A stretch of 64,000 bases of DNA from JARRKU01 sp050288425 (lineage in GTDB: Bacteria; Desulfobacterota; Desulfobacteria; Desulfobacterales; Desulfosarcinaceae). Every line of letters begins with the position of its first letter. Position 1 is the stretch's first letter. Shown piece after piece: positions 18,184 through 27,298 of this stretch. The notes under the pieces are model-generated. The model worked only from the letters and a program-made list of their open reading frames with translations. It had not been told where the DNA came from and made no database searches. A program made the translations under genes and the position numbers. Where the stretch lies: NCBI GenBank assembly GCA_050288425.1, contig JBNKDU010000147.1, positions 1 through 64,000 on the forward strand. Direction: 5' to 3'.

Positions 18184-19185
18184 ATGTCTACGAACACATT
18201 CCGTGCGTTGGTGGTTGAAGAACTGGATGAAGGAAGATTCAGTCGCCGAATCGGCACCAAATCGATTGATGACTTACCCAAGGGCGATGTTTTAATCAAG
18301 GTTCATTTTTCATCCCTCAACTACAAGGATGCCCTGTCGGCCATCGGCAACAAGGGCGTCACACGCAAATATCCTCACACGCCGGGGATCGATGCGGCCG
18401 GAGAAGTCGCGGCCGGCACAGACGAAAGATTTCCCGTCGGCAGCCGCGTTCTGGTGACCGGCTACGATCTGGGGATGAATACTGCCGGCGGTTTCGGACA
18501 GTATATCCGCGTTCCGGCCGATTGGGTGGTTCCCCTGCCCTCCGGCCTGTCGCTCCGGGAAAGCATGACTTATGGCACCGCCGGATTTACGGCCGGCCTC
18601 GGGGTTTCCAAATTAACCCGGGCCGGGATCACCCCCGACATGGGCGATGTCCTGGTGACCGGAGCCAGCGGCGGCGTGGGCAGCCTGGCCGTCGCCATCC
18701 TGGCCCACCTGGGCTATCCGGTGGTGGCGGCATCCGGTAAACCCGAGGCCCGCGAGTTCCTGACCCGTCTGGGCGCCAGGCGGATCATCGGGCGGGAGGA
18801 GGTAACCGACGATACCAGAAAGCCGCTGCTGCCCCAGCGATGGGCCGCCGCCATCGATACGGTGGGTGGTCCGGTGCTCGCCTATGTGTTGCGCGCCACC
18901 GACCGTCATGGCGTGGTGGCCTGCTGCGGCAATGTGGCTTCGGCGCGGCTTGACCTCACCGTATATCCCTTCATCCTGCGAGGCATCACCCTCAGCGGAA
19001 TCGATTCGGCGACCACACAGATGGAGCGAAGGCTCGAAATCTGGAAGAAATTGGCCGGAGAGTGGAAGCCGGCCCCACTCGGATCCATCGCATCGATCCT
19101 GTCGCTCGATGAATTGAGCGCACAGATCGACGTTATCCTGGCAGGCGGCCAGATGGGGCGGCGCGTCCTCGATATGGAGGCCTGA
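18184..19185 (+). CDS. YhdH/AcuI-type zinc-independent quinone oxidoreductase (possible acrylyl-CoA reductase)
   Basis: 333 residues of the MDR superfamily: FSSLNYKDALSA near residue 42, PGIDAAGEV, Rossmann motif VTGASGGVGSLAVAIL near 157 and GIDSATTQMERR near 275, a YhdH/AcuI hallmark. No structural or catalytic zinc ligands are seen. E. coli YhdH and Rhodobacter AcuI reduce acrylyl-CoA with NADPH. The frame is open further upstream, but AGGAGAAT before the ATG at 18184 and the start of homology fix this codon. The aminotransferase gene follows after four bases, so the two are probably co-transcribed. Confidence 0.85.
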   Translation: MSTNTFRALVVEELDEGRFSRRIGTKSIDDLPKGDVLIKVHFSSLNYKDALSAIGNKGVTRKYPHTPGIDAAGEVAAGTDERFPVGSRVLVTGYDLGMNTAGGFGQYIRVPADWVVPLPSGLSLRESMTYGTAGFTAGLGVSKLTRAGITPDMGDVLVTGASGGVGSLAVAILAHLGYPVVAASGKPEAREFLTRLGARRIIGREEVTDDTRKPLLPQRWAAAIDTVGGPVLAYVLRATDRHGVVACCGNVASARLDLTVYPFILRGITLSGIDSATTQMERRLEIWKKLAGEWKPAPLGSIASILSLDELSAQIDVILAGGQMGRRVLDMEA

Positions 19186-19189
19186 ACCG

Positions 19190-20329
19190 ATGTTCGATTT
19201 CGACACGCCCGTATGGCGTAAGGAGACCGACAGCATCAAATGGCAGAAATATCACGGAACCGACATCCTTCCCATGTGGGTCGCCGATATGGATTTCCGA
19301 TCGCCTCCGGCCGTCATCGAGGCGTTGCAGCGACGGGTGGAACACGGCGTATTCGGCTACGGTACGATCCTGCCCGCCTCCCGGGAGGCGGTCATGGATT
19401 ATCTGCACCGCACCTACGGCTGGCGGGTGGAACCGCAATGGCTGGTCTGGCTTCCCGGCGTGGTCACCGCGCTGAACGTGGCCTGTCGCAGCGTGGGCGT
19501 CCGGAACGATCTCATATTGACCACCACCCCCGTCTATCCCCCATTCCTGTCGGCTCCGGGCAACTCCGGCCGGCGCCTGGCCACCACCCGTATGGTACAA
19601 CGCGACGATGGATGGCAGATGGATTTCGAAGACCTGGCCCGCGGTATGAAGCAAAAGCCCTCCCTGTTCATCCTGTGCAATCCGCACAACCCCTGCGGCC
19701 GGATCTTCCGGCGGGAGGAGTTGGAACGGCTGGCCGGAATCTGCCTGGAACACGACGCGTTCATCTGTTCGGATGAAATCCATTGCGACCTGATCCTGGA
19801 CGAAAACCGTGGCCACATTCCCATCGCCACCCTTTCCGACGAGGTCGCCCGGAAAACCATCACCTTGATGGCCCCCAGCAAGACCTACAATATTCCCGGC
19901 CTGGGCTGCTCCTTCGCCATTGTCCCCGATGATACCGTTCGTCGACGATTCAAGCGCACCATGGCCGGCATCGTTCCCCATGTAAATGTCATGGGAATGG
20001 TGGCCGCCCGGGCCGCCTACCGGCAGGGACATGACTGGCTGTCGGCGGTGATCGATTATCTGCGCGACAATCATGATATGGTGTTCCAGGCCATTTCCGC
20101 CATGGAGGGGCTGTCCATGAACCGGGCCGAAGCCACCTACCTGGCGTGGATCGATGTCCGAAATCTGGGATTCAACGATCCGGCCGCATATTTCGAGCAA
20201 GCCGGGGTGGGCCTGTCCGACGGCCGCGATTTTGACGGTCCCGGCTATATCCGCCTCAACTTCGGCTGCAGCCGCAAGTTGCTTTCTCAGGCCCTGGATC
20301 GCATGGCCGCGGCCGTGGCGGCGCTATGA
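19190..20329 (+). CDS. PatB/MalY-type PLP aminotransferase / C-S beta-lyase
   Basis: 379 residues, fold type I. The family start is clear (TPVWRKETDSIKWQKY, then PMWVADMDFRSPPAV). The PLP-contacting segments are NPHNPCGRIF, SDEIHCDL (the Asp pairs with the pyridine N) and Schiff-base Lys231 in APSKTYNIPGL, with the terminal Arg in RLNFGCSR. Members cleave cystathionine or cysteine conjugates to a thiol, pyruvate and ammonia; some act as plain aminotransferases. GGAGG lies before the ATG, four bases after the reductase stop. Exact substrate unknown. Confidence 0.88.
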   Translation: MFDFDTPVWRKETDSIKWQKYHGTDILPMWVADMDFRSPPAVIEALQRRVEHGVFGYGTILPASREAVMDYLHRTYGWRVEPQWLVWLPGVVTALNVACRSVGVRNDLILTTTPVYPPFLSAPGNSGRRLATTRMVQRDDGWQMDFEDLARGMKQKPSLFILCNPHNPCGRIFRREELERLAGICLEHDAFICSDEIHCDLILDENRGHIPIATLSDEVARKTITLMAPSKTYNIPGLGCSFAIVPDDTVRRRFKRTMAGIVPHVNVMGMVAARAAYRQGHDWLSAVIDYLRDNHDMVFQAISAMEGLSMNRAEATYLAWIDVRNLGFNDPAAYFEQAGVGLSDGRDFDGPGYIRLNFGCSRKLLSQALDRMAAAVAAL

Positions 20330-20445
20330 CCCGGGCATCACAATGGCTGTTGACAATAGGTTGAAAATATCCAAAAAATGGTCCGTCGACTGTGGCTCGG
20401 AACCAGCGCTCCGGTGGAGAACCTGCAAAAACGAAGGAAATCCAA

Positions 20446-20841
20446 ATGTACTTTATTGGAAATTTTCAATACGTATCCGATCAGCAGGCCGCTGATGAAA
20501 ATAGCCGCCGGCATGGCAATTTTTCCATGATGATGGAGGCCGAAACCGCAAACCAGGCCCTGGACTCGTTTCGCCGGCGGTTGACGGATTTTAAAGCCGC
20601 CACATCATTCTTCGACGGCCGATGTACGATCTACATCACCCAATTGCTCGAGTTCGATCAATTTCCCGACAAGGAAGCGGTCATCGTCAACATCAATTCC
20701 TTTGCCGGCGATCCGATCATGCCGTTTATCGCCTGCGTGGTACCCTCGGAGCAGAGCAATTCGTGCAGCATCCATGAATGGGACCAGAACCAACCTACCA
20801 CGGAAGGCCGCAAAGACAGTTTGTTCATGGAGTTCGATTAG
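20446..20841 (+). CDS. Hypothetical protein, 131 residues
   Basis: Not recognised. The protein starts MYFIGNFQYVSDQQAADEN, has no signal peptide or membrane segment, is acidic, and alternates predicted strand and helix (IYITQLLEF, AVIVNINSFAGDPIMPFIAC). AAGGA sits seven bases before the ATG; a longer start at 20392 would add residues of poor composition. The radical SAM gene follows 40 bases later on the same strand, so a shared transcript is possible. It looks like a small cytosolic alpha/beta domain; no function is proposed. Confidence 0.6.
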   Translation: MYFIGNFQYVSDQQAADENSRRHGNFSMMMEAETANQALDSFRRRLTDFKAATSFFDGRCTIYITQLLEFDQFPDKEAVIVNINSFAGDPIMPFIACVVPSEQSNSCSIHEWDQNQPTTEGRKDSLFMEFD

Positions 20842-20881
20842 CTGCTTCGCAGGCAACCGAAATCATTAAGGTAAGATCGTC

Positions 20882-21814
20882 ATGGCGACTTTCGAACCGC
20901 GCTATCTGGAACTATCGCGCAATTCCGACTTGAAATCCCGGGCCGAAGCGGCCGCCGGCCTGCTGGCCGATTGCACCTTGTGTCCGCGAAAATGTCATGT
21001 CGATCGGTCCAGGGACGAATTGGGATTCTGCCGCACCGGTTCCCAGGCAGTCATCGCAGGATTCGATGCTCATTTCGGCGAAGAATCCCCGCTTGTGGGC
21101 GAATACGGTTCCGGTACGATCTTCTTCTCCCATTGCAACCTGGGCTGCAACTTTTGTCAGAATTTTCCTATCAGTCGCGGCAAGGAGGGACATCCGGTCA
21201 GCCATGACCAGTTGGCCCGGGTGATGTTGAACTTGCAGAAGATGGGATGCCACAATATCAATTTCGTCACCCCCACCCATGTGCTGCCTCAGATTCTGGC
21301 GGCCCTGGTGATTGCGGCGCAAAGCGGGCTGCACATCCCGCTGGTGTACAACAGCAGCGGTTACGACCGGGTTGAAACGCTGAATTTGCTGGATGGAGTG
21401 ATCGATATTTATATGCCGGACTTCAAATTCTGGAGCGCCGATATTGCCGAACTGACCTGCCGGGCGCCCGACTATCCCGAGATGGCCCGCAGGGCGCTCA
21501 TGGAGATGCACCGCCAGGTGGGGGATCTGCGGATCGATAACGGCCTTGCCGAACAAGGCCTGCTTGTACGTCATCTGGTATTGCCCGATGGTATGGCCGG
21601 GACCGCCGAGGTGATGCGTTTCATCGCTGAGAAGGTATCGTCCAGTACCTATGTCAATGTGATGGCCCAGTACCGGCCCTGCGGCGAAGCCTACCAAACA
21701 GAGGGACTGGACCGGGCCGTCAGCAGGACGGAATTCGAAACCGCCCTGATGGAAACCCGACACGCCGGTATCACCCGCATCGACAAGCGCCGCCGCGTCT
21801 TCGTATCACGATAG
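20882..21814 (+). CDS. Radical SAM protein, putative PFL-activase-like (COG1313 type)
   Basis: 310 residues. The radical SAM cluster motif is Cys85-x3-Cys89-x2-Cys92 (HCNLGCNFCQN). The N-terminus has extra cysteines (C31, C34, C38, C50) in CTLCPRKC and GFCRTG, typical of this family and perhaps a second metal site. Downstream features are NINFVTPTHVLPQIL, YNSSGYDRVE and VYMPDFKF-like DIYMPDFKFW. Family members are annotated as pyruvate formate-lyase-activating-like enzymes, but no glycyl-radical partner gene is adjacent, so the substrate is open. There is no SPASM domain. The ppiA-like gene follows after 26 bases. Confidence 0.82.
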   Translation: MATFEPRYLELSRNSDLKSRAEAAAGLLADCTLCPRKCHVDRSRDELGFCRTGSQAVIAGFDAHFGEESPLVGEYGSGTIFFSHCNLGCNFCQNFPISRGKEGHPVSHDQLARVMLNLQKMGCHNINFVTPTHVLPQILAALVIAAQSGLHIPLVYNSSGYDRVETLNLLDGVIDIYMPDFKFWSADIAELTCRAPDYPEMARRALMEMHRQVGDLRIDNGLAEQGLLVRHLVLPDGMAGTAEVMRFIAEKVSSSTYVNVMAQYRPCGEAYQTEGLDRAVSRTEFETALMETRHAGITRIDKRRRVFVSR

Positions 21815-21840
21815 CAACTATTATCGAAAGGAAGATGGAT

Positions 21841-22446
21841 ATGTTTCGATTTCTCTTTACCGCGACCCTCGTCACCATGCTCTGCCTCAGCGTACCGATA
21901 TTCGCACAGGCCGACCAGCCCCAGGTGGAAATGGAAACCTCCATGGGCACCATCGTCATCGCCCTGGAATCCCAAGCCGCCCCCAAGACCGTGGAAAACT
22001 TTCTGGCCTACGTCCGCGACGGCTTTTATGACAACACAATATTTCACCGGGTGATCAAGGCCTTCATGATTCAAGGCGGCGGCCTGACCGAAGACATGCA
22101 AAAGAAAAAGACATTGCCGCCCATCGTCAACGAAGCCGACAACGGTCTCAAGAACCTCGCCGGCACCATTGCCATGGCACGTACCGGCGCCCCCCACTCG
22201 GCCACATCTCAATTCTTCATCAATGTCGCCGACAACCATTTTCTCGATCACACGGCGAAAAACCAGCGTGGATGGGGTTATTGTGTCTTCGGCAAAGTCA
22301 TCCAGGGGATGGATGTGGTCAAAAAAATAGAGGTCGTCCAGACCGGCGTCAAGGCCGGCCAGCGCGATGTTCCCCTGAAACCGGTGGTCATTCGCAAAGT
22401 CACCCTGCTGCCGAGCGAACCAGAGACAAAGAAAGAAAATCAATAG
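21841..22446 (+). CDS. Periplasmic cyclophilin-type peptidyl-prolyl isomerase
   Basis: 201 residues. An N-terminal signal peptide (FLFTATLVTMLCLSVPIFAQA) is followed by a complete cyclophilin domain: GTIVIALESQAAPKTVENF, FYDNTIFHRVIKAFMIQGG (with the conserved FHR and QGG), MARTGAPHSATSQFFINV, and FGKVIQGMDVV. It should catalyse cis-trans isomerisation of Xaa-Pro bonds in the periplasm, like PpiA. Two ATGs compete (21835, 21841); the GAAAGGAAG site is properly spaced only for the second. A Lys/Glu-rich tail ends the protein. Confidence 0.9.
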   Translation: MFRFLFTATLVTMLCLSVPIFAQADQPQVEMETSMGTIVIALESQAAPKTVENFLAYVRDGFYDNTIFHRVIKAFMIQGGGLTEDMQKKKTLPPIVNEADNGLKNLAGTIAMARTGAPHSATSQFFINVADNHFLDHTAKNQRGWGYCVFGKVIQGMDVVKKIEVVQTGVKAGQRDVPLKPVVIRKVTLLPSEPETKKENQ

Positions 22447-22548
22447 CTGTTTGAATGGTCGGCGAGTTGTCCCTTCGAAGCCGGTGCCGGAAGATGGAGG
22501 GCTTTTCGGAGATGCGAAGCTCCGGGCCTGGCTGGTTTGGATTTCGCC

Positions 22549-22577
22549 TTGACACAATCGCCACAAAATTGTAGATT
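22549..22577 (+). promoter_or_regulatory. Sigma-70-type promoter for the PilZ gene
   Basis: TTGACA (22549-22554) is separated by exactly 17 bases from TAGATT (22572-22577). This is one of the best housekeeping-type promoter matches in the window. Transcription would begin near 22584, about 225 bases before the PilZ start codon. Confidence 0.6.
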
Positions 22578-22584
22578 TCCAAGT

Positions 22585-22808
22585 GGCTATCCGGACCGAG
22601 GTTCGATCTCCGCACTTACCGCTCGCGAATTCCAGATATTTCTCCGATAAAGACTGATCGGCAAAGCTACTCAACGGTTTGCTACTGCGCACCTGCTTGT
22701 GACGGCCGGCCGGCGACTTTCACCGGATCACCGGCCGGTGTGATTGCAAGCAGTTGGCACAAGGGTACTCACCTGCCGCAATATCAACCTTCGGAGGGGG
22801 CGAAATCC
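22585..22808 (+). other. Long structured 5' leader of the PilZ gene
   Basis: If the promoter at 22549 is real, the PilZ mRNA has a leader of about 225 bases. It contains GCAAA-N12-TTTGC near 22662-22683 and a GC-rich hairpin in which CCGGCCGG (22706-22713) can pair with CCGGCCGG (22731-22738); the second copy lies in the perfect palindrome CACCGGCCGGTG (22729-22740). The conserved core of c-di-GMP-I riboswitches (GACGCAAAGCC and the matching tetraloop receptor) was looked for and not found. Confidence 0.35.
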
Positions 22809-23270
22809 ATGACCAAGAAACCGCCGCGAGATAACGACCAGAGACGCCATAAGCGATACTACGTCCGTGACCGCATCTTTGCCGTGGTGCGTTCCAAGAA
22901 TCATCAACTCAGGCAAATCAAAAATATGAGCCAGGGCGAAATCGGTTTTGCCCTGCTCAAATCCAATTCTCCCAAGATGGGTCAGATTATCGAAGCCAGC
23001 CTCGGAGGCCTCTCCTTCAGCTACGTCGTAAACCAGGCGGCATCCTCCAAATCCCGCGAAATGGACATTCTATTCGCCGACCAGGATTTTCATTTGAGCC
23101 GCATTGCATTTCGACCGGTGGAGGATACGACGCTGGAACACAATTCCCCGTTTGGTCCCCTTCCCATGAAACGGATGACGGTGGAATTTCAAGAGTTGAC
23201 ACCCCAGCAGAGACTCAAACTCGGATTGCTGCTGGACAAATATTCCATCGGTGAAGTACCGGAATCCTAA
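22809..23270 (+). CDS. PilZ-domain protein
   Basis: 153 residues. A basic N-terminus leads into the PilZ RxxxR motif (Arg12 to Arg16 in RRHKR) and the second motif around residue 62, EASLGG, where Glu replaces the usual Asp/Asn of D/NxSxxG. PilZ domains bind c-di-GMP through these motifs; the D-to-E change could weaken binding. The ATG at 22809 is chosen because GGAGGGGG sits nine bases upstream, although the frame opens earlier at 22740. It is a single gene with a long leader. The target is not evident. Confidence 0.75.
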   Translation: MTKKPPRDNDQRRHKRYYVRDRIFAVVRSKNHQLRQIKNMSQGEIGFALLKSNSPKMGQIIEASLGGLSFSYVVNQAASSKSREMDILFADQDFHLSRIAFRPVEDTTLEHNSPFGPLPMKRMTVEFQELTPQQRLKLGLLLDKYSIGEVPES

Positions 23271-23581
23271 GGATTCAAAGTGTTCGTCCACAGGCGCAGG
23301 GAAACAGGGTATCATGGAAATTAGCGCGAAGCATGAGCAACCATCTATGCCCCATCCGCTTGTCACCGCATCACCTCCGGTGAACTTTCAAATGCCGAAA
23401 CCCCGATCCACCGGGTGGATGGCATCGGTGGCAGCGGATTGTGGTCATCGAGTACCTCAAGCTGCAGGCGCATAACCGCCTGTTGCCCTGCGCTTGTTCC
23501 ATCGTCCGGCTGCCGGAAGATTGCCGCGTGACGAGCAAACCCGCCGGAGCGTCATCGACTGCATTTCATTTCGACTCCGCA
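23271..23581. other. Convergent intergenic stretch
   Basis: Between the PilZ gene and the end of the leftward helicase gene. Short open frames here have no ribosome sites and no recognisable product. CCGATCCAC-cgg-GTGGATGGCATCGG (about 23403-23428) can fold into a two-part hairpin with no T-tract. No strong terminator was seen. Confidence 0.4.
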
Positions 23582-24976
23582 TCATGTCGGATCCAACACC
23601 CCCATTTCGGCTTCCCGTCCATAAACCCGCATGCGCGCCCTGGCGGCCGCCACCAGGGCTGGGACCTGGATATCGACATAGTCGTAAACCCGGGCTCGTT
23701 CGATGCCCTGGGAAGGACGCAACACCCTGCCCAGATACTGCAACAACCTGCCGCTGAACCGTATCGGCGTCGTCAGAAATAGTGTAGCCAGCCCCGGATG
23801 GTCGAATCCTTCCCCGATCAACTGTCCGGTGGCGATGAGAACCCGCACTTCGCCCCGCTCGAGCCGGGCGACGGCTTCCTGACGCTGGGTCGGGCTCAGA
23901 TTCCCGGTCAGCAGGGTCGACGGGACCCGGAATTTGTGTTTCAGCAAGGCCTGCAGGGTATCACAATGCTTTCTCCGATCGGACAACACCAGACAAATGC
24001 CGTTGGTTCCCAGGTGGCGAACCTCCTCGGCGATATCTCCGGCGATCAGCCGATTGCGCGCATCACTGGCCGTCAGTTCGGAAAGCATTTTGCTGTACTC
24101 GCTCATGGGATCGTAGTACGGCTTGAATTCCGTGGAGCGTGTGATCACCTCGATGTCCAGAATATGCCCTTCGGCGACCAGATCGGTTTTGCGTAATTCA
24201 TAATGGACATCGCCCAAGTGCCAGAAAATCAACCGGGAGAGACGGTCCCTGCGCCAAGGCGTCGCCGAAAGCCCCAGCATGAAACGCGTATCGAAGGCCG
24301 TCACCGCTTCCGTAAATGTCCGGCTCGGTGCGCGATGACACTCGTCGACCACGAGGTGACCGATATGTGGGGCGACAATGGGCGCCGATTTGTAGAGCGA
24401 CTGAACCAGCCCGATGGTGATCCGGTCGCCGACGCTCTTTTTGCCGCCCCCGATCATGCCGATCTCTTCCCTGGGTATTTTCAAAAAGGTATGCACCCGC
24501 TCCACCCATTGCTGGGCCAGTTCCCTGGTATGTACGATGACCAGTGCGGGTTGTCGTCGATGGGCGATCAGATGGAGGGCCATTATGGTCTTACCGCTCC
24601 CGGTAGGCGCACTCAGGGTACCGAAATCCTTTGGAATTATTTTCGCCAGCGCTTTCTGCTGAAAGGGCTTGAGTTGACCGTGAAATTGGTACGCTACCGG
24701 CGGCAATTCCCGCCGGTGGTCATCGATCTCGATGCTCTCGCCTGACTTTCGCGCCAGCAAAACCAATTGACGCATGTACCCTCGTGGAATGACCAGTCCA
24801 TCCGGTCCCTGAAGTCGGCAAAACTTCAGTATCTTGGGCGTCCCCCGGTTCCAGCGCCCCAAACGTTCGTTTTCCGTCCATTTCGGATTGGTGAATTGCA
24901 AATTCCGCGTAAGGGTCCGGTGGATCTCCCGGGGAACCATGGACAGATGCAAGCGATTGCTGATCACGACTTTCAA
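23582..24976 (-). CDS. DEAD/DEAH-box superfamily 2 helicase (SSL2/COG1061 type)
   Basis: 464 residues. The N-terminal 90 residues are a wedge-like domain ending in the LKPFQQKAL Q-motif region. Helicase motifs follow: I APTGSGKT near residue 123, Ia VIVHTRELAQQW, II DECH near 210, III GLSATP near 236, and the C-terminal domain with LIATGQLIGEGFDHP and VI YLGRVLRPSQG. It lacks an extra nuclease domain. A stop lies two codons upstream, so the start is the TTG at 24976 (behind GAGGTGA) or a later GTG/ATG. Family members act in repair or transcription-coupled unwinding; the specific job here is unknown. Confidence 0.85.
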   Translation of the reverse strand: MKVVISNRLHLSMVPREIHRTLTRNLQFTNPKWTENERLGRWNRGTPKILKFCRLQGPDGLVIPRGYMRQLVLLARKSGESIEIDDHRRELPPVAYQFHGQLKPFQQKALAKIIPKDFGTLSAPTGSGKTIMALHLIAHRRQPALVIVHTRELAQQWVERVHTFLKIPREEIGMIGGGKKSVGDRITIGLVQSLYKSAPIVAPHIGHLVVDECHRAPSRTFTEAVTAFDTRFMLGLSATPWRRDRLSRLIFWHLGDVHYELRKTDLVAEGHILDIEVITRSTEFKPYYDPMSEYSKMLSELTASDARNRLIAGDIAEEVRHLGTNGICLVLSDRRKHCDTLQALLKHKFRVPSTLLTGNLSPTQRQEAVARLERGEVRVLIATGQLIGEGFDHPGLATLFLTTPIRFSGRLLQYLGRVLRPSQGIERARVYDYVDIQVPALVAAARARMRVYGREAEMGVLDPT

Positions 24977-25132
24977 AGGTCACCTCGAGATCGATTCATC
25001 GTTGGAATTTCGAATTGCGATTAGCACCCATTGGATGGCGACACAAGGCCCGCCTCCGGGCCTCGAATCATCGCGATACACGGGACGCAGGATACGGCTT
25101 TTCCGGCGAGGTGCGGGGATGGGGTTGGGCGA

Positions 25133-27298
25133 TCAATATTTGAGTCGGGAAAACAGCGTCTTCTGGGATGCCTGACGGGCCTGGAGAAGGGTGGTGATTT
25201 CGAGCTCTCCGAGCAGGGCGATCAGCTTGATCAAAATCTCCGCGGTCGCCACCGCATCTCCCAGGGCCGTGTGGCGGCCGACGATGGATATTCCCAAACG
25301 TTGGGCGATAACGCCGAGGCTGTGATCCTTGTGCAGCGGATGGACCACCGCTGAGAGCAACAATGTATCCAGAATCGGATTGATGAAGCGGATTCCGGTT
25401 TGGGCTTCTTTCATCTGGAGCATGCGCATGTCGAAGGCGACATTATGCCCTACCAGAATGGTGTTGCGGGCAAATCGATGAAATTCAGGCATCACTTGAT
25501 CGATGGTGGGCTGTCCCTTGAGCATGTCGGGTCGGATGCCGTGACACTTGATCGATTCCCAGGGCACATCGCGCTGGGGATCGACCAGTTGTTCGAACTT
25601 TTCCTCTTTCAGCAAACGGCCATTGACGATACGGACGGCACCGATGGAGATGATTTCATCGCCCCCCTTGGGGTCGAGCCCGGTGGTTTCGGTATCGAAT
25701 ACCGTGTAGGTCAACGCCGTGAGGAGCCGATTGTCCAATTCACTGGACTGGCCGGCCTGCTGAAACAGATTGAAGTCATAGCATTCGGGCCTGTCTTCCG
25801 GTAAAATGGTCATCTGGCCTTCGGATTGCAGGATTTCATATCCACCCGGAATGGGCACCAGCAGAGTGATACCGGTACGATCCAGGGCTGCGGCATCACC
25901 GCATATCCACAATTTAGCGCCATGGTACGCCAAAATATCGGCCAGCGGCAGAGACAGCCTGGCGTCATCCAACTCGAGGGGTTCGTTTTTCCATCTCTTC
26001 AGCATATCGTTGGAAACGGCATCTCCATGCCAGGTGATATCCAGGTAAAGCCAGGAATTTCGTTGGTAAAATCGACCTCTTACGGTTTCCAAGGGAAAGT
26101 TCGGTCCGGCTTTCTTGAGAACGAAAAGCAAAACTCCGCTGAGATGATGCCGGTCAATGCTTACCTGAACACCCAACTCCCTGTTATCGATCTCCAATTC
26201 GAAGTCGAGAACTTCCCGGACCCGCTGGATGACGAATTGGGACCATTCGGCAACCGGTGTCGGTGTCAAAGGCCAGTTGTGGTTCCCGGACCATTTTTCC
26301 TGGACGTCGTTTTGCGTCAGCAATTCGGCCGCCAGGTTCGATTGCTCGGTCAGAAGTCGAATCATATGATCTCTGACCTGGGACGATTGGTTGGCCTCAT
26401 CGCTCAAGATTTCCGCCGCTGCCTTGACGACGGAAACAGCTTGAACCATCTGGTGCTGCCAGGTCTGCAAATGTCGTGAAACCGCCTGCTTGCGCTTTCG
26501 CTCCGCCAGCAGATCCTCGATATACAGGATGAAGCCGGTGATCTGGTCTTGACGATTCAACACAGGCAGCAATTCGGCCGGAAGCATGGATTGGTCTTTG
26601 GCTTTGACCAGAAAACGCTCGTTGATCAAGTTTTGCTTCCGTGCCAGGTTATCGTCAACGCGTTCCAGTGCCTTGGAAATCAATGAACGGTCGACGAAGC
26701 TGTAGACCGAACGGCCCAGGCCGACCCACTGTCCTTCGCCGTCCTGATCCTCCTCCGCCAGCCGATATCGCGCCAGCAGATCTTTCACTTTGCGATTATA
26801 AAAAACGATCTGACCATCCACGTTGCATACCAGAATCCCCTGGGGCAAATCGGCCAGCAGTGCCGCCAGAATTTCTTTCTCATGTTCGGATCTCGTCTTG
26901 GCTTCGGCGAGCCGCTGTTCGTAGGATTGTTTCCAGTTGGCCAGGGTATCTGCATGCTGATTGATGGTTTTGGCCAGATAGCGCACATCCTGACTGCCCT
27001 GGACACGTGCCCGCAAGGAGGAATTTACGGTATTGATCAGGTGGATCTCCTGGGTGAGTTGATTCACCGGAATGATATAGAAGCGAAAAAACCATTCCAC
27101 GGTAAATCCGATAACGGTGAGCAGGAAAAAAATGGCGATGCAGAAATAGCCCAGGTGCTGGTGGACGAGGGCGGCCACCGCCACTTGATCATCCGGCGAT
27201 AGCTGTGTCCACAGCAGATAAAAATTGGTGTAAAGCACCACCACGGTGGCCGATGACGTCACCGTCAAAAACCACCAGAATTTTTTATGAATTCTCAC
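25133..27298 (-). CDS. Membrane sensor (HAMP-PAS-degenerate kinase) fused to DEDDh 3'-5' exonuclease
   Basis: 721 residues. Two transmembrane helices (about 5-30 and 51-76) bracket a short external loop, followed by a HAMP-like linker, a PAS domain (about 145-265, starting LAALLADLPQGILVCNVDGQ), then a helical and ATPase-like region (about 270-510) resembling a histidine kinase core but without a clear phospho-acceptor His box or N/G boxes. Residues 531-700 form a DnaQ-type exonuclease with all five catalytic residues: Asp535 and Glu537 (FDTETTG), Asp623 (HNVAFDMRML), His676 and Asp681 (HTALGDA). The start is a GTG at 27298. Its own promoter lies upstream. Genes of this kind are often found beside symporter/DUF4212/DUF294 genes, as here. 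A signalling or regulatory RNA/DNA-cleaving role is inference. Confidence 0.8.
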   Translation of the reverse strand: MRIHKKFWWFLTVTSSATVVVLYTNFYLLWTQLSPDDQVAVAALVHQHLGYFCIAIFFLLTVIGFTVEWFFRFYIIPVNQLTQEIHLINTVNSSLRARVQGSQDVRYLAKTINQHADTLANWKQSYEQRLAEAKTRSEHEKEILAALLADLPQGILVCNVDGQIVFYNRKVKDLLARYRLAEEDQDGEGQWVGLGRSVYSFVDRSLISKALERVDDNLARKQNLINERFLVKAKDQSMLPAELLPVLNRQDQITGFILYIEDLLAERKRKQAVSRHLQTWQHQMVQAVSVVKAAAEILSDEANQSSQVRDHMIRLLTEQSNLAAELLTQNDVQEKWSGNHNWPLTPTPVAEWSQFVIQRVREVLDFELEIDNRELGVQVSIDRHHLSGVLLFVLKKAGPNFPLETVRGRFYQRNSWLYLDITWHGDAVSNDMLKRWKNEPLELDDARLSLPLADILAYHGAKLWICGDAAALDRTGITLLVPIPGGYEILQSEGQMTILPEDRPECYDFNLFQQAGQSSELDNRLLTALTYTVFDTETTGLDPKGGDEIISIGAVRIVNGRLLKEEKFEQLVDPQRDVPWESIKCHGIRPDMLKGQPTIDQVMPEFHRFARNTILVGHNVAFDMRMLQMKEAQTGIRFINPILDTLLLSAVVHPLHKDHSLGVIAQRLGISIVGRHTALGDAVATAEILIKLIALLGELEITTLLQARQASQKTLFSRLKY

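Noticed and set aside
18184..20329. Reductase and aminotransferase as part of the ole pathway
   Set aside because: They are separated from ole by an ACT/UPF0210 pair and a divergent ABC transporter, and neither enzyme has a role in olefin formation.
20446..21814. Small protein plus radical SAM gene as a possible RiPP cluster
   Set aside because: The small protein has 131 residues with a folded-domain look, no leader/core split and few Cys; the radical SAM protein has no SPASM or RRE-like domain and fits the COG1313 family.
22585..22808. c-di-GMP-I riboswitch before the PilZ gene
   Set aside because: The conserved GACGCAAAGCC core and receptor elements are missing; only unspecific hairpins are seen.
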